Source: Carex sylvatica
Lineage: Eukaryota; Streptophyta; Magnoliopsida; Poales; Cyperaceae
Assembly (NCBI GenBank): GCA_964058845.1
Contig: CAXKVR010000328.1
Coordinates: forward strand, 62,001 to 126,000
Length of the DNA: 64,000 nucleotides
Reading direction: 5' to 3'
The notes below the pieces were generated by a model, which was given only the letters and a program-made list of their open reading frames with translations, had not been told where the DNA came from and searched no databases. This document shows positions 20,979 through 35,900 of the stretch, piece by piece (position 1 is the stretch's first letter; every line of letters begins with the position of its first letter). Made by a program: the position numbers and the translations under genes.

Positions 20979-23900
20979 TCTCTATATGGCAAGATAATTT
21001 GGGATTTACAACCCTAATACAACACTCTAATCGAAGGTGTTTGGAGCACTCTAGTAGTGTCTCTATATGGCAAGATAGCAGGGGATTTACAACACTCCAA
21101 TAGAATATGTTTGGAGCACTCTAGTAGTGTCTCTATATAGCAAGATAACAGGGCATTCCTAATATAACACTCTAATTGAAGGTGTTTGGAGCACTCTAGT
21201 ACTGTCTCTATACGACAAGATAATAGGGCATTTAAAACTCTAATACAACACTCTAATTGAATGTGTTTGGAACACTCTTGTAGTGTCTCTATATGGCAAG
21301 ATAATTGGACATTTACAACCCTAATATAACACTCCAATTGAACGTGTTTGGAGCACTCTAGTTGTGTATATGGCAAGATAATTGGGCATTTACAACCTAA
21401 ATACAACACTCCAATTTATGGTGTTTGGTGTCTCTATATAGCAATATAATAGATCATTCACAATCCTAATTCAACACTCCAATTGAATGTGTTTGGAGTA
21501 CTCTAGTAATATCTCTAAGTAACAAGATAATAGCGCATTTACAACCCTAATACAACACTCCAATTGAAGGTGTTTGGAACACTCTAGTTGTGTCTCTATA
21601 AGGTAATATAATAGAAGATTCACAATCCTAATACAACACTGTAATAGAAGGTGTTTGGAGCACTCTTGTAGTGTCTATATATGCCAAGATAATTAGGCAT
21701 TTCTAACCCTAATACAACACTCCAATTCAAGGTGTTTCGTGCACTCTAGTTGTGTATATAGAAAGATAATTGTGCATTTACAACCTTAATACAACACCCC
21801 AATTGATGGAATTTGGAGTACCCTAGTAGTGTCTCTATATGGCAATATAATAGGGCATTCACAACCCTAATACAACACTCCAATTGAAGGTGTTTGGAGC
21901 ACTCTAGTAGTGTCTCCATATGACAAGATAATAGGACATTTACAATCCAATTACAACACTCTTATTGAATGTGTTTGGAGCACTCTTGTAGTTTCTCTAT
22001 ACGGCAAGATAATTGAACATTTAAAACCCTAATACAACACTCCAATTGAACGTGTTTGGATCACTCTAGTTGTGTATATGGCAAGATAATTGTGCATTTA
22101 CAACCCTAATACAACACTCTAATTGATGTGTTTGGAGCACTCTTGTAGTGTCTCTATCTAGCAAGATAATATGGCATTTATAACCCTAATACTACACTCC
22201 AATTGAAGGTGTTGGAAGCATTATTGTATTGTCTCTATATGGCAAAATAATTGGGCACTTAAAACCTTAATACAACACTCCAATTAAAGGTGTTTGGAGC
22301 ACTCTAGTAGTGTCTCTATATGGCAAGATAATAGGGCCTTCATAACCTTAATACAACACCCTAATTAAAAGTGTTGGGAGCACTCTAATTTCTCCAGATG
22401 GCTTGATAATAGGCCATTTACAACTCTAATACAATACTCCAATTGAAGGTGTTTAGAGAACTCTAGTAGTGTCCCTATATGGTAAGATAATAGAAATTTA
22501 CAACCCTAATACAGCACTCCAATTGAATATGTTTGTAACACTCTAGTAGTGTCTTTATATGGCAAGATAATATGACATTTACAACCCTAATAAAATACTC
22601 CAATTGACGGTGTTTGGAGAACTCCTGTAGTATCTCCATATGGCAAGATAATTGGGCGTTTACCACCCTAATACAACACTCCATTTGAAGGTGTTTGGAG
22701 CACTGTAGTAGTGTCCCTATATGGCAAGATAAAAGGGCATTTACAACCCTAATACAACACTCCAATTGAAGGTGTTTGCCGCACTCTTGTAGTGTCTCTA
22801 TATGGCAAGATAATTTGGCATATACAATCCTAATACGACACTCTAATTGAAGGTGTTTGGAGCACTCTAATAGTGTACCTATATAACAAGATAAATAGGA
22901 CATTTACAACCCAAATACAACACTCCAATAAAGGTGTTTGGAGCACTCTAGTAGCGTCTTTATATGGCAAGATAATAGGGCATTTACAACCAAAATATAA
23001 CACTATAATTGAATGTGTTTGAAACACTCTAGTAATGTCTCCAGATGGCAAGATAACAGGACATTTACAACCCTAATACAACACTCCAATTTAAGGTGTT
23101 TGGGGCACTCTACTAGTGTCTCTATATGGCAAGATAATTGAGCATTTGCAACCCTAACACAACATTCCAATTGAAATTGTTTGGAGCACTCTAGTGGTGT
23201 CTGTAGATGGAAAGACAATTGAGCTTTTACAACCCTATTACAACACTCCAATTATGGCAAGATAATAGGGCATTCACAACCCTAATACAACACTCCAATA
23301 GAAGGTGTTTAGAACACTAGTGGTGTCTCTATAAGGCAATATAATAGAGCATTCACAACCCTAATACAACACTCCAAATACAACACTCTTGTAGTGTATA
23401 TAGCAAGATAATTAGGCATTTAAAACCCTAATACAACACTCCAATTGAATGTGTTTAGAGCACTCTAGTAGTGTCTCTATATGGCAAGATAATAGGGCAT
23501 TTACAACCTTAATACAACATTCTAATTAAATGTGTTTGGGGGCAATCTAGTAGTGTTTCTATATGGCAAGAAAATAGGCCATTTTAAATCCTAATAGAAC
23601 ACTCCAATTAATAGTGTTTGGAGCACTATAATAATGTCTCCAGATGGCAAGATAATAGAGCATTTACAAGCATAATACAACACTCCAATTGAAGGTATTT
23701 GGAGCACTCTATTAGTGTACCTATATGGCAACATAATAGGGCATTTAAAACTCTAATACAACACTCTAATTGAAGGTGTTTGGACAACTCTAGTAGTGTC
23801 TCTATATGGCAAGATAACAGGGCATTTACAACACTAATACAATACTCCATTTGATTGTGCTTGGAGCACTAGAAGCATCTCTATATGGCAAAATAACAGG

Positions 23901-26900
23901 GCATTTACAACCCTAATACAACACAATAATTGAAGGTGTTTGGAGCACTCTAGTAGTGTCTCTATATGACAAGATAATAGGGCATTTATAACCCTAATAC
24001 AACACTTTAATTGAATGTGTTTGAAGCACTCTTGTAGTGTCTCTTCTATATGTCAAGATAATTGGGAATTTACAATCCTAATACAACACTCTAATTGAAT
24101 GTGATTAGAGCACTCTTGTAGTGTCTCTATATGGCAAGATAACAGGGCATTTACAACCCTAATACAACACTCCAAATGACGGTGTTTGGACGATCCTTGT
24201 AGTGTCTCTATATGGCAAGATAATAGGGCATTTACAACCCTAATACAACACTCCAATAGAATGTGTTTGAAACACTCTTGTATTGTCTCAATATGGCAAG
24301 ATAATTGGGCATTTACAACCCTAATACAACACACCAATTGATGGAATTTGGAGTACCCTAGTAGTGTCTCCATATGGCAATATAATAGGGCATTCACAAC
24401 CCTAGTACAACACTCCAATAGAAGGTGTTCGAAGCACTCTTGTATTGTCTCTATATGGCAAGATTGGGCATTTACAATCCTAATACAAACACTTCAATTG
24501 AAGGTGTTTGGACCACTTTAGTCGTGTCTCTATATAGCAAGATAATTGGGCATTTATAACCTTAATACAACACTCTAATTAAATGTGTTGGGAGCACTCT
24601 AATCGTGTCTCCATATGGATTGATAATAGGGCATTTACAACCCTAATACGACACTCAATTGAAGGTGTTTAGAGAACTCTAGTAGTGTCTCTCTATATGG
24701 CAAGATAATTGGGCATTTGAAACCCTAATAGAACACTATAATTGAATGTGTTTGGAGCACTGTAGTAGTGTCTGTGTATGGCAAGATAACAGGGCATTTC
24801 CAACCCTAATTCAACACTCCAATTGATGATGTTTGAAGCACTTTTGTAGTATCTCCATATGGCAAAATGACATTTACAACCCTAATACAACACTCCAATT
24901 GAAGATGTTTGGTGAACTCTTGTAGTGTCTCTATATGGCAAGATAATTGGGTATTTACAACCCTAATACAACTCTCCAATAGAATGTGTTTTGAGCACTC
25001 TAGTAATGTGCCTATATGGCAAGATTATAAGGCATTTATAACCTTCATACAACACTTTAATTAAATGTGTTGGGAGCACTCTAATAGTGTCTCCAGATGG
25101 CTTGATAATAGGGCATTTACAACCCTAATACAACTATCCAATTGAAGGTGTTTGGAGAACTCAAGTAGTGTCTCTATATGGACAGATAATTGAACATTTG
25201 CAACCCTAATACAACACTCTAATTAAATGTGTTTGGAGCACACTAGTAGTGTCTCGATATGGCAAGATAATAAGGCATTTACAGCCCTAATATAACAATC
25301 TAAATGAATGTGTTTAGAGCACTCTAGTAGTGTCTCCAGATGGCAGGATAATTGAGCATTTACAACCCTTAGACAACACTCCAATTGACGGTGATTGGAA
25401 CACTCTTGTAGTGTCTCCATATGGCAAGATAATTATTCATTTACAACCCTAATACAACACTCCATTTTAAGGTGTTTGGAGCACTCTAGTAGTGTCTCTA
25501 TATGACAATATAAAATGACATTTACAACCCTAATACAACACTCCAATTGATGGTGTTTGGAGCACTATAATAGTGTCTCCAGATGGCAAGATAATAGAGC
25601 ATTTACAAGCATAATACAACACTCCAATTGAAGGTATTTGGAGCACTCTATTAGTGTACCTATATGGCAACAAAATAGGGCATTTAAAACTCTAATACAA
25701 CACTCTAATTGAAGGTGTTTGGACAACTCTAGTGGTGTCTCTATATGGCAAGATAACAGGGCATTTACAACACTAATACAACTCTCTAATTTAAGTTGTT
25801 GAGAACACTCTACTAGTGTCTCTATATGGCAAGATAATTGAACATTTACAACCCTAATACAACATTCCAATTGAAGGTGTTTGGAGCAATCTAATAGTGT
25901 ACCTATACGGCAAGATAATAGGGCATTTACAACCCTAATACAACACTCCAATTGAAGGTGTTTGAATAACACTAGTAGTGGCTTTATATGCAATATAATA
26001 GAACATTTACAACCCTAATACAACACTCCAATTGAAGGTGTTCGGGGCACTCTAGTAGTGTCTCTATATGGAAAGATAATAGGGCAGTTGCAATTCTAAT
26101 ACAACACTCCAACTGAAAGTCTTGGCGCACTGTAGTAGTGTCTCTATATGGCAAGATAATAGGGCATTTAAAAGGCAAGCTAATAGGGCATTTACTACCC
26201 TAATACATCACTCCAATTGAATGTGTTTGAAGCACTCTAGTAGTGTCTTAAGATGGCATGATAACATGGCATTTACAACCAAAATACAACACTCCAGTTG
26301 AAGGTATTTGGAACACTCTAGTAGTGTCTCTATATGAAAAGATAATAGCGCATTTTCATCCCTAATGCAGCACTAAGGTGTTTGGAGCACCCTAGTGGTG
26401 TGCCTATATGGCTAGATAATATGATACTTGCGACACTAATAGAACACTCCAATTGAAGGTGCTTGGAGCACTCTAGTAGAGTCTCAATATGGTAAGATAA
26501 TATGGCATTTAAACCCTAATACAACACTCTAATTGAATGTGTTTGGACCACACTAGTAGTGTCTTATGATGGCAAGATAACACGGCATTTAAAACCCAAA
26601 TACAACACTCCAATTGAAGGTGTTTGGAGCACTCTAGTAGTGTCTCTCTATGGTAATATAATTCGGCATTTATAACCCTAATAGAACACTCCAATTGAAT
26701 GTGTTTGGAGCACTCTAATGATGTCTTTATATAGCAAGGGAAGAGGGTAGTTGCAACCCTAACACAACTCTCCAATTGAAAGTGTTTTGAGCACTCTAGT
26801 AGTGTCTCCAGAAGGCAAGATAATAGGGCATTTACAATCGAAATGCAGCAATCGAATTGTATTTGTTTGAAGCACTCCAGTAGTATCTCTATATGACATT

Positions 26901-29900
26901 TTAAACAATAATACAACACTTCAATTAAATGTGTTTGGAGCACTATAGTAGTGTCACCAAATAGTAAAATAATTGGGCATCTACAACCCTAATACAACCC
27001 TCCAATTGAAGGTGTTTCGAATATTCTAGTAGTGTACCTTCATGGCAAGATAATAGGGCATTTACAACCCTAATACAACACACCAATTCAAGGTGTTTGA
27101 AGAATTCCAGTAGTGTCTCTATATTACAAGATAATAGAGAATTTACAACCCAAATACAACACTCCAATTGTAGGTGCTCGGAGCACTCTTGTAGTGTCTC
27201 CAGATAACATGATAATATGGCATTTACAGTCCAAATGCAGCACCCAAATTGATGATGATTGGAATAATCTAGTAGTGTCTTTAAAAGGCAAGCTAATAGG
27301 GCATTTACTACCCTAATACATCACTCCAATTGAATGTGTTTGGAGCACTCTAGTAGTGTACCTATATGGCAAGATAATAGGGCTTTTACAACACTCCAAT
27401 TAAAGGTGTTTGGAGCACTCTAGTAGCGTCTCTATTTGGCAAGATAATAGGGCATTTACAACCCTAATACGACACTGTAATTGAATTTTTTGGAGCAGCC
27501 TAGAAATGTCTCGAGATGGAAAGGTAACAGGGCAATTACAATCCTAATACAACTCTCTAATTTAAGGTGTTGAGAACACTCTACTAGTGTCTCTATATGG
27601 CAATATAATAGGGCATTTACAACCCTAATAGAACACTCCAACTGAATTTGTATGGAGCACTCTATTAAAGGTCTTTATATAGCAAGGGAAGAGGGTAGTT
27701 GCAACCCTAATACAACTCTCCAATTGAAAGTGTTTTGAGCACTCTAGTAGTGTCTCCAGAAGGCAAGATAATAGGGCATTTACAATCGAAATGCAGCATT
27801 CCAATTGTATGTGTTTGAAGCACTCTAGTAGTATCTTTATATGACAAGATAATAAGGTATTTACATCCCTAATACAACACTTCAATTAAAGGAGTTTGGA
27901 GCACTCCGTTAGTGTTTCTATATGACATTTTAAAGAATAATACAACACTCCAATTAAAGGTGTTTGGATCACTCTAGTAGTGTACCTTCATGGCAAGATA
28001 ATAGGGCATTTACAATCCTAATACAACACACCAATTAAAGGTGGTTGGCGCACTGTAGTAGTGTCTCTACATAGCAAGATAATAAGGCATTTACAACCCT
28101 AATACAACACTGTAATTAAATTTTTTGGAGCACTCTAGTAATGTCTCCAGATGGAAAGATAACAGGGCAATTACAATCCTAATACAACTCTCTAATTTAA
28201 GGTGTTGAGAACACTCTACTAGTGTCTCTATATGGCAAGATAATTGAGCATTTAAAACCCTAATACAACATTCCAATTGAAGGTGTTTGGAGCACTCTAG
28301 TAGTGTCTCTATATGTCAATATAATAGGGCATTTACAACCCTAATACAACACTCCAATTGAATGTGTTTGGAGCACTCTTGTGATGTCTTTATAGCAAGG
28401 GAAGAGGGTAGTTGCAACCCTAATACAACTCTCCAATTAAAAGTGTTTTGAGCACTCTAGTAGTGTCTCCAGAAAGCAAGATAATAGGGCATTTATAATC
28501 GAAATGCAGCATTCCAATTGTATGTGTTTGAAGCACTCTAGTAGTATCTTTATATGACAAGATAATAAGGTATTTACATCCCTAATACAACACTTCAATT
28601 AAAGGAGTTTGGAACACTCCAGTAGTGTTTCTATATGACATTTTAAACAATAATACAACACTTCAATTAAAGGTGTTTGGATCACTCTAGTAGTGTACCT
28701 TCATGGCAAGATAATAGGGCATTTACAACCCTAATACAACACACCAATTAAAGGTGTTTGGCGCACTGTAGTAGTGCCTCTATATAGCAAGATAATAGGG
28801 CATTTACAACCCTAATACAACACTCTAATTGAATGTGTTTGAAACACTCTAGTAGTGTCTTAAGATGGCATGATAACACGGCATTTACAACCAAAATACA
28901 ACACTCCAATTGAAGGTGTTTGGAGCACTCTAGTAGTGTCTTATGATGGCAAGATAACATGGCATTTAAAACCCAAATACAACGCTCCAATTGAAGGTGT
29001 TTGGAGCACTCTAGTAGTGTCCCTCTATGGTAAGATATTTCAGCATTTATAAACCTTATACAACACTCCAATTGAATGTGTTTGGAGTACTCTAGTGATG
29101 TCTTTATAAAGCAAGGGAAGAGGGTAGTTGCAACCCTAATACAACTCTCCAATTAAAAGTGTTTTGAACACTCTAGTAGTGTTTCCAGAAGGCATTCCAA
29201 TTGTATGTGTTTGAAGCACTCTAGTAGTATCGAAATGCAGCATTCCAATTGTATTTGTTTGAAGCACTCTAGTAGTATCTTCATATGACAAGATAATAAA
29301 GTATTTACATCTCTAATACAACACTTCAATTAAAGAAGTTTGGAGCACTCCGGTAGTGTCTCTATATGACATTTTAAACAATAAGACAACACTCCAATTA
29401 AAGGTGTTTGGATCACTCTAGTAGTGTACCTTCATGGCAAGACAATAGGGCATTTACAACCCTAATACAACACACCAATATAAGGTGTTTCAAGAATTCT
29501 AGTAGTGTCGCTATATTACAAGATAATAGAGCATTTACAACCCAAATACAACACCCCAATTGTAGGTGTTCGGAGCACTCTAGTAGTGTCTCCATATGGC
29601 ATGATAGTATGGCATTTACAGTCCAAATGCAGCACCCAAATTGATGATGTTTGGAACAATCAAGAAGTGTCTTTAAAAGGCAAGCTAATAGGGCATTTAC
29701 TACCCTAATACATCACCCTAATTGAATGTGTTTGGAGCACTAGTAATGTACCTATATGGTAAGATAATAGGGCATTTACAACACTATTACAACACTCCAA
29801 TTAAAGGTGTTTGGAGCACTCTAGTAGCATCATATTTGGCAAGATAATAGGGCATTTACAATCTTAATACAACACTGTAATTTAATTTTTTTTGGAGCAC

Positions 29901-32900
29901 TCTAGTAATGTCTCCAGATGGAAAGATAACATGGCATTTACAACCCTAATACAACTCTCTAATTTAAGGTGTTGAGAACACACTACTAGTGTCTCTATAT
30001 GGTAAGATAATTGAGCATTTACAACCCTAATACAACATTCCAATTGAAGGTGTTTAGAGCAATCTAATAGTGTACCTATATGGCAAGATAATAGGGCATT
30101 TACAACCCTAATACAACACTCCAATTAAAGGTGTTTGAAGAACTCTAGTAGTGCCTTTATATGGCAAGATAATAGAGGATTTACAACCCTAATACAACAC
30201 TCCAATTGAAGGTGTTCGGGGCATTCTAGTAGTGTCTCTATATGGAAAGATAATAGGGCATTTGCAATTCTAATACAACACTCCAACTATAGGTGTTTAG
30301 CGCATAGTAGTAGTGTCTCTATATGGCAAGACAATAGGGCATTTAAAACCCTAATTCAACACTCTAATTGAATGTGTTTGAAGCACTGTAGTAGTGTCTT
30401 AAGATGGCATGATAACACGGCATTTATAACCAAAATACAACACTCCAATTGAAGGTGTTTGGAAAACTCTAGTAGTGTATCTATATGAAAAGATAATAGC
30501 GCATTTCCATCCCTAATACAGCACTAAGGTGTTTGGAGCACCCTATTGGTGTACCTATATGGCTAGATAATAGGATATTTGCAACCCTAAACGAACACTC
30601 CAATTGAAGGTACTTGGAGCACTCTTGTAGCGTCTCAATATGGCAAGATAATAGGGCATTTAAAACCCTAATACAACACTCTAATTGAATGTGTTTGGAC
30701 CACTCTAGTAGTGTCTTATGATGGCAAGATAACACGGCATTTAGAACCCAAATACAACACTCCAATTGTAGGTGTTTGGCGCACTGTTGTAGTGTCTTTA
30801 TATGGCAAGATAATAGGGCATTTGCAATTCTAATACAACGCTCCAACTATAGGTGTTTGGCGCACTGTGGTAGTGTCTCTATATGGCAAGATAATAGGGC
30901 ATTTACAACCCAAATACATCACTCTAATTGAATGTGTTTGAAGCACCCTAGTAGTGCCTTAAGATGCCATGATAACACGGCATTTACAACCAAAATACAA
31001 ACTCCAATTGAAGGTGTTTGGACCACTCTAGTAGTGTCTCTATATGAAAAGATAATAGCGCATTTCCATCCCAAATACCTCTAAGGTGTTTCGACCACCC
31101 TAATAGAACACCCCAACTGAATTTGTTTGGAGCACTCTATTAAAGGTCTTTATATAGCAAGGGAAGAGGGTAGTTGCAACCCTAATACAACTCTCCAATT
31201 GAAAGTGTTTTGAGCACTCTAGTAGTGTCTCCAGAAGGCAAGATAATAGGGCATTTACAATCGAAATGCAGCACTCGAATTGTATGTGTTTGAAGCACTC
31301 TAGTATATGACAAGATAATAAGATATTTACATCCCTAATACAACACTTCAATTAAAGGAGATTGGAGAACTCCAGTAGTGTCTCTATATGACATTTTAAA
31401 CAATAATACAACACTTCAATTAAAGGTGTTTGGAGCACTATAGTAGTGTCACCAAATGGTAAAATATTAGGGCATCTACAACCCTAATACAACACTCCAA
31501 TTGAAGGTGTTTGGACCACTTTAGTCGTGTCTCTATATAGCAAGATAATTGGGCATTTATAACCTTAATACAACACATCAATTCAAGGTGTTTGAAGAAT
31601 TCTAGTAGTGTCTCTATATTACAAGATAATAGAGCATTTACAACCCAAATACAACACTCAAATTGTAGGTGTTAGGAGCACTCTAGTAGTGTCTCCAGAT
31701 GGCATGCTAATATGGCATTTACAGTCCAAATGCAGCACCCAAATTGATGATGTTTGGAATAATCCAGTAGTGTCTTTAAAAGGCAAGCTGATAGGGCATT
31801 TACTACCCTAATACATCACTACAATTGAATGTGTTGGGAGCACTCTAGTAGTGTACCTATATGGCAAGATAATAGGGCATTTACAATACTATTACAACAC
31901 TACAATTAAAGGTGTTTTGAGCACTCTAGTAGCATCTCTATTTGGCAAGATAATAGGGCATTTACAACCCTAATACAACACTGTAATTGAATTTTTTGGA
32001 GCACTCTAGTAATGTCTCCAGATGGAAAGATAACAGGGCATTTACAACCCTAATACAACTCTCTAATTTAAGGTGTTGAGAACACTCTACTAGTGTCTCT
32101 ATATGGCAAGATAATTGAGCATTTACAACCTTATACAACATTCCAATTGAAGGTGTTTGGAGCAATATAATAGTGTACCTATATGGCAAGATAATAAGGC
32201 ATTTACAACCCTAATACAACACTCTAATTTAAGGTGTTTGAAAAACTCTAGTAGTGCCTTTATATGGCAAGATAATAGAGCAGTCACAACCCTAATACCA
32301 CACTCCAATTGAAGGTGTTTGGGGCACTCTAGTAGTGTCTCTATATGGAAAGATAATAGGGTATTTGCAATTCTAATACAACACTCCAACTGTAGGTGTT
32401 TGGCGCACTGGCTAGCAGCGTCTCTATTTGGCGAGATAATAGGACATTTACAACCCTAATACAACACTGTAATTGAATTTTTTGGAGCACTCTAGTAATG
32501 TCTCCAGATGGAAAGATGACAGGGTATTTACAACCCTAATACAACTCTCTAATTTATGGTGTTGAGAACACTCTACTAGTGTCTCTATATTGCAAGATAA
32601 TTGAGCATTTACCACCCTAATACAACATTCCAATTGAAGGTGTTTGGAGCAATATAATAGTGTACCTATATGGCAAGATATTAGGGAATTTACAACCCTA
32701 ATACAACACTCCAATTGAAGGTGTTTGAAGAACTCTAGAAGTGCCTTTATATGGCAAGATAATAGAGCATTTACAACCCTAATACAACACTCCAATTGAA
32801 GGTGTTCGGGGCACTCTAGTTGTGTCTCTATATGGAAAGATAATAGGGCATTTGCAATTCTAATACAACACTCCAACTGTAAGTGTTTGGCGCACTGTCT

Positions 32901-35900
32901 TGTAGCATCTCTATTTGGCAAGATAATAGGGCATTTACAACCCTAATACAACACTGTAATTGAATTTTTTTTTGCACTCTAGTAATGTCTCCAGATGGAA
33001 AGATAACAGGGCATTTACAACCCTAATACAACTCTCTAATTTAAGGTGTTGAGAACACTCTACTAGTGTCTCTATATGGCAAGATAATTGAGCATTTACA
33101 ACCCTAATACAACATTCCAATTGAAGGTGTTTGGAGCAATATAATAGTGTACCTATATGGCAAGATAATAAGGCATTTACAACCCTAATACAACACTCTA
33201 ATTTAAGGTGTTTGAAAAACTCTAGTAGTGCTTTTATATGGCAAGATAATAGAGCATTTACAACACTAATACAACACTCCAATTGAAGGTGTTCGGGGCA
33301 CTCTAGTAGTGTCTCTATATGGAAAGATAATAGGGTATTAGCAATTCTAATACAACACTCCAACTGTAGGTGTTTGGCGCACTGTCTAGCAGCGTCTCTA
33401 TTTGGCGAGATAATAGGACATTTACAACCCTAATACAACACTGTAATTGAATATTTTGGAGCACTATAGTAATGTGTCCAGATGGAAAGATGACAGGGTA
33501 TTTAAAACCCTAATACAACTCTCGAATTTAAGGTGTTGAGAACACTCTATTAGTGTCTCTATATTGCAAGATAATTGAGCATTTACCACCCTAATACAAC
33601 ATTCCAATTGAAGGTGTTTGGAGCAATATAATAGTGTACCTATATGGCAAGATAATAGGGAATTTACAACCCTAATACAACACTCCAACTGAAGGTGTTT
33701 GAAGAACTCTAGAAGTGCCTTTATATGGCAAGATAATAGAGCATTTACAATCCTAATACAACACTCCAATTGAAGGTGTTCGGGGCACTCTAGTTGTGTC
33801 TCTATATGGAAAGATAATAGGGCATTTGCAATTCTAATACAACACTCCAACTGTAAGTGTTTGGCGCACTGTCTTGTAGCATCTCTATTTGGCAAGATAA
33901 TATGGCATTTACAACCCTAATACAACACTGTAATTGAATTTTTTTGAGCACTCTAGTAATGTCTCCAGATGGAAAGATAACAGGCCTAATACAACTCTCT
34001 AATTTAAGGTGTTGAGAACACTCTACTAGTGTCTCTATATGGGAAGATAATTGAGCATTTACCACCCTAATACAACATTCCAATTGAAGGTGTTTGGAGC
34101 AATATAATAGTGTACCTATATGGCAAGATAATAGGGCATTTACAACCCTAATACACCACTCCAATTGAAGGTGTTTGAAGAACTCTAGAAGTGCCTTTAT
34201 ATGGCAAGATAATAGAGCATTTACAACCCTAATACAACACTCCAATTGAAGGTGTTCGGGGCACTCTAGTAGTGTCTCTATATGGAAAGATAATAGGGCA
34301 TTTGCAATTCTAATACAACACTCCAACTGTAGGTGTTTGGCGCACTGTAGTAGTGTCTCTATATAGCAAGATAATAGGGCGTTTACAATCCTAATACAAC
34401 AGTCTAATTGAATGTTTTTGAAGCACTCTAGTAGTGTCTTAAGATGGCATGATAACACGGCATTTACAACCAAAATACAACACTCCAATTGAAGGTGTTT
34501 GGAGCACTCTAGTAGTGTCTTATGATTGCAAGATAACATGGCATTTAAAACCCAAATACAACGCTCCATTTGAAGGTGTTTGGAGCACTCTAGTAGAGTC
34601 CCTCTATGGTATGATATTTTGGCATTTATAACCCTAATAGAACACTCCAATTGAATGTGTTTAGAGCACTCTAGTGATGTCTTTATATAGCAAGGGAAGA
34701 GGGTAGTTGCAACCCTAATAAACCTCTCCAATTGAAAGTGTTTTGAGCACTCTAGTAGTGTCTCCAGAAGGCAAGAAAATAGGGCATTTACAATCGAAAT
34801 GCAGCACTCCAATTGTATGTGTTTGAAGCACTTTATATGACAAGATAATAAGGCATTTGCATCCCTAATACAACACTTCAATTAAAGGAGTTTGGAGCAC
34901 TCCCGTAGTGTCTCTATATGACATTTTAAACAATAATACAACACTCCAATTAAAGGTGGTTGGAGCACTCTAGTAGTGTACCTTCATGGAAAGATAATAG
35001 GGCATTTACAACCCTAATACAACACACCAATTCAAGGTGTTTGAAGAATTCTAGTAGTGTCTCTATATTACAAGATAATAAAGCATTTACAACCCAAATA
35101 CGACACTCTAAAATAAATGTGTTTGTAGCACTCTAGTAGTGTCTCCAGATGGCATGATAGTATGGCATTTACAGTCCAAATGCAACACCCAAATTGATGA
35201 TGTTTGGAATAATGAAGTAGTGTCTTTAAAAGGCAAGCTCATAGGGCATTTACTACCCTAATACATCACTACAATTGAATGTGTTTGGAGCACTCTAGTA
35301 GTGTACCTATATGGCAAGATAATAGGGCATTTACAACACTATTACAACACTCCAATTAAAGGTGTTTGGAGCACTCTAGTAGCATCTCTATTTGGCAAGA
35401 TAATATGGCATTTACAACCCTAATACAACATTGTAATTGTATTTTTTGGGGCACTCTAGTAATGTCTACAGATGGCAAGATAACATGGCATTTACAACCC
35501 TAATACAACTCTCTAATTTAAGGTGTTGAGAACACTCTACTAGTGTCTCTATATGGCAAGATAATTGAGCATTTACAACCCTAAAACAACATTACAATTG
35601 AAGGTGTTTGGAGCAATCTAATCGTGTACCTATATGGCAAGATAATAGGGCATTTACAACCCTAATACAACACTCTAATTGAAGGTGTTTGAAAAACTCT
35701 AGTTGTGTTTTTATATGGCAAGATAATAGAGTATTTACAACCCTAATACAACACTCCAATTGAAGGTGTTCTGGGCACTCTTGTAGTGTCTCTATAGGGA
35801 AAGATAATAGGGCATTTGCAATTCTAATACAACACTCCAACTGTAGGTGTTTGGCGCAGTGTAGTAGCGTCTCTTTATGGCAAGATAATAGGGCATTTAC

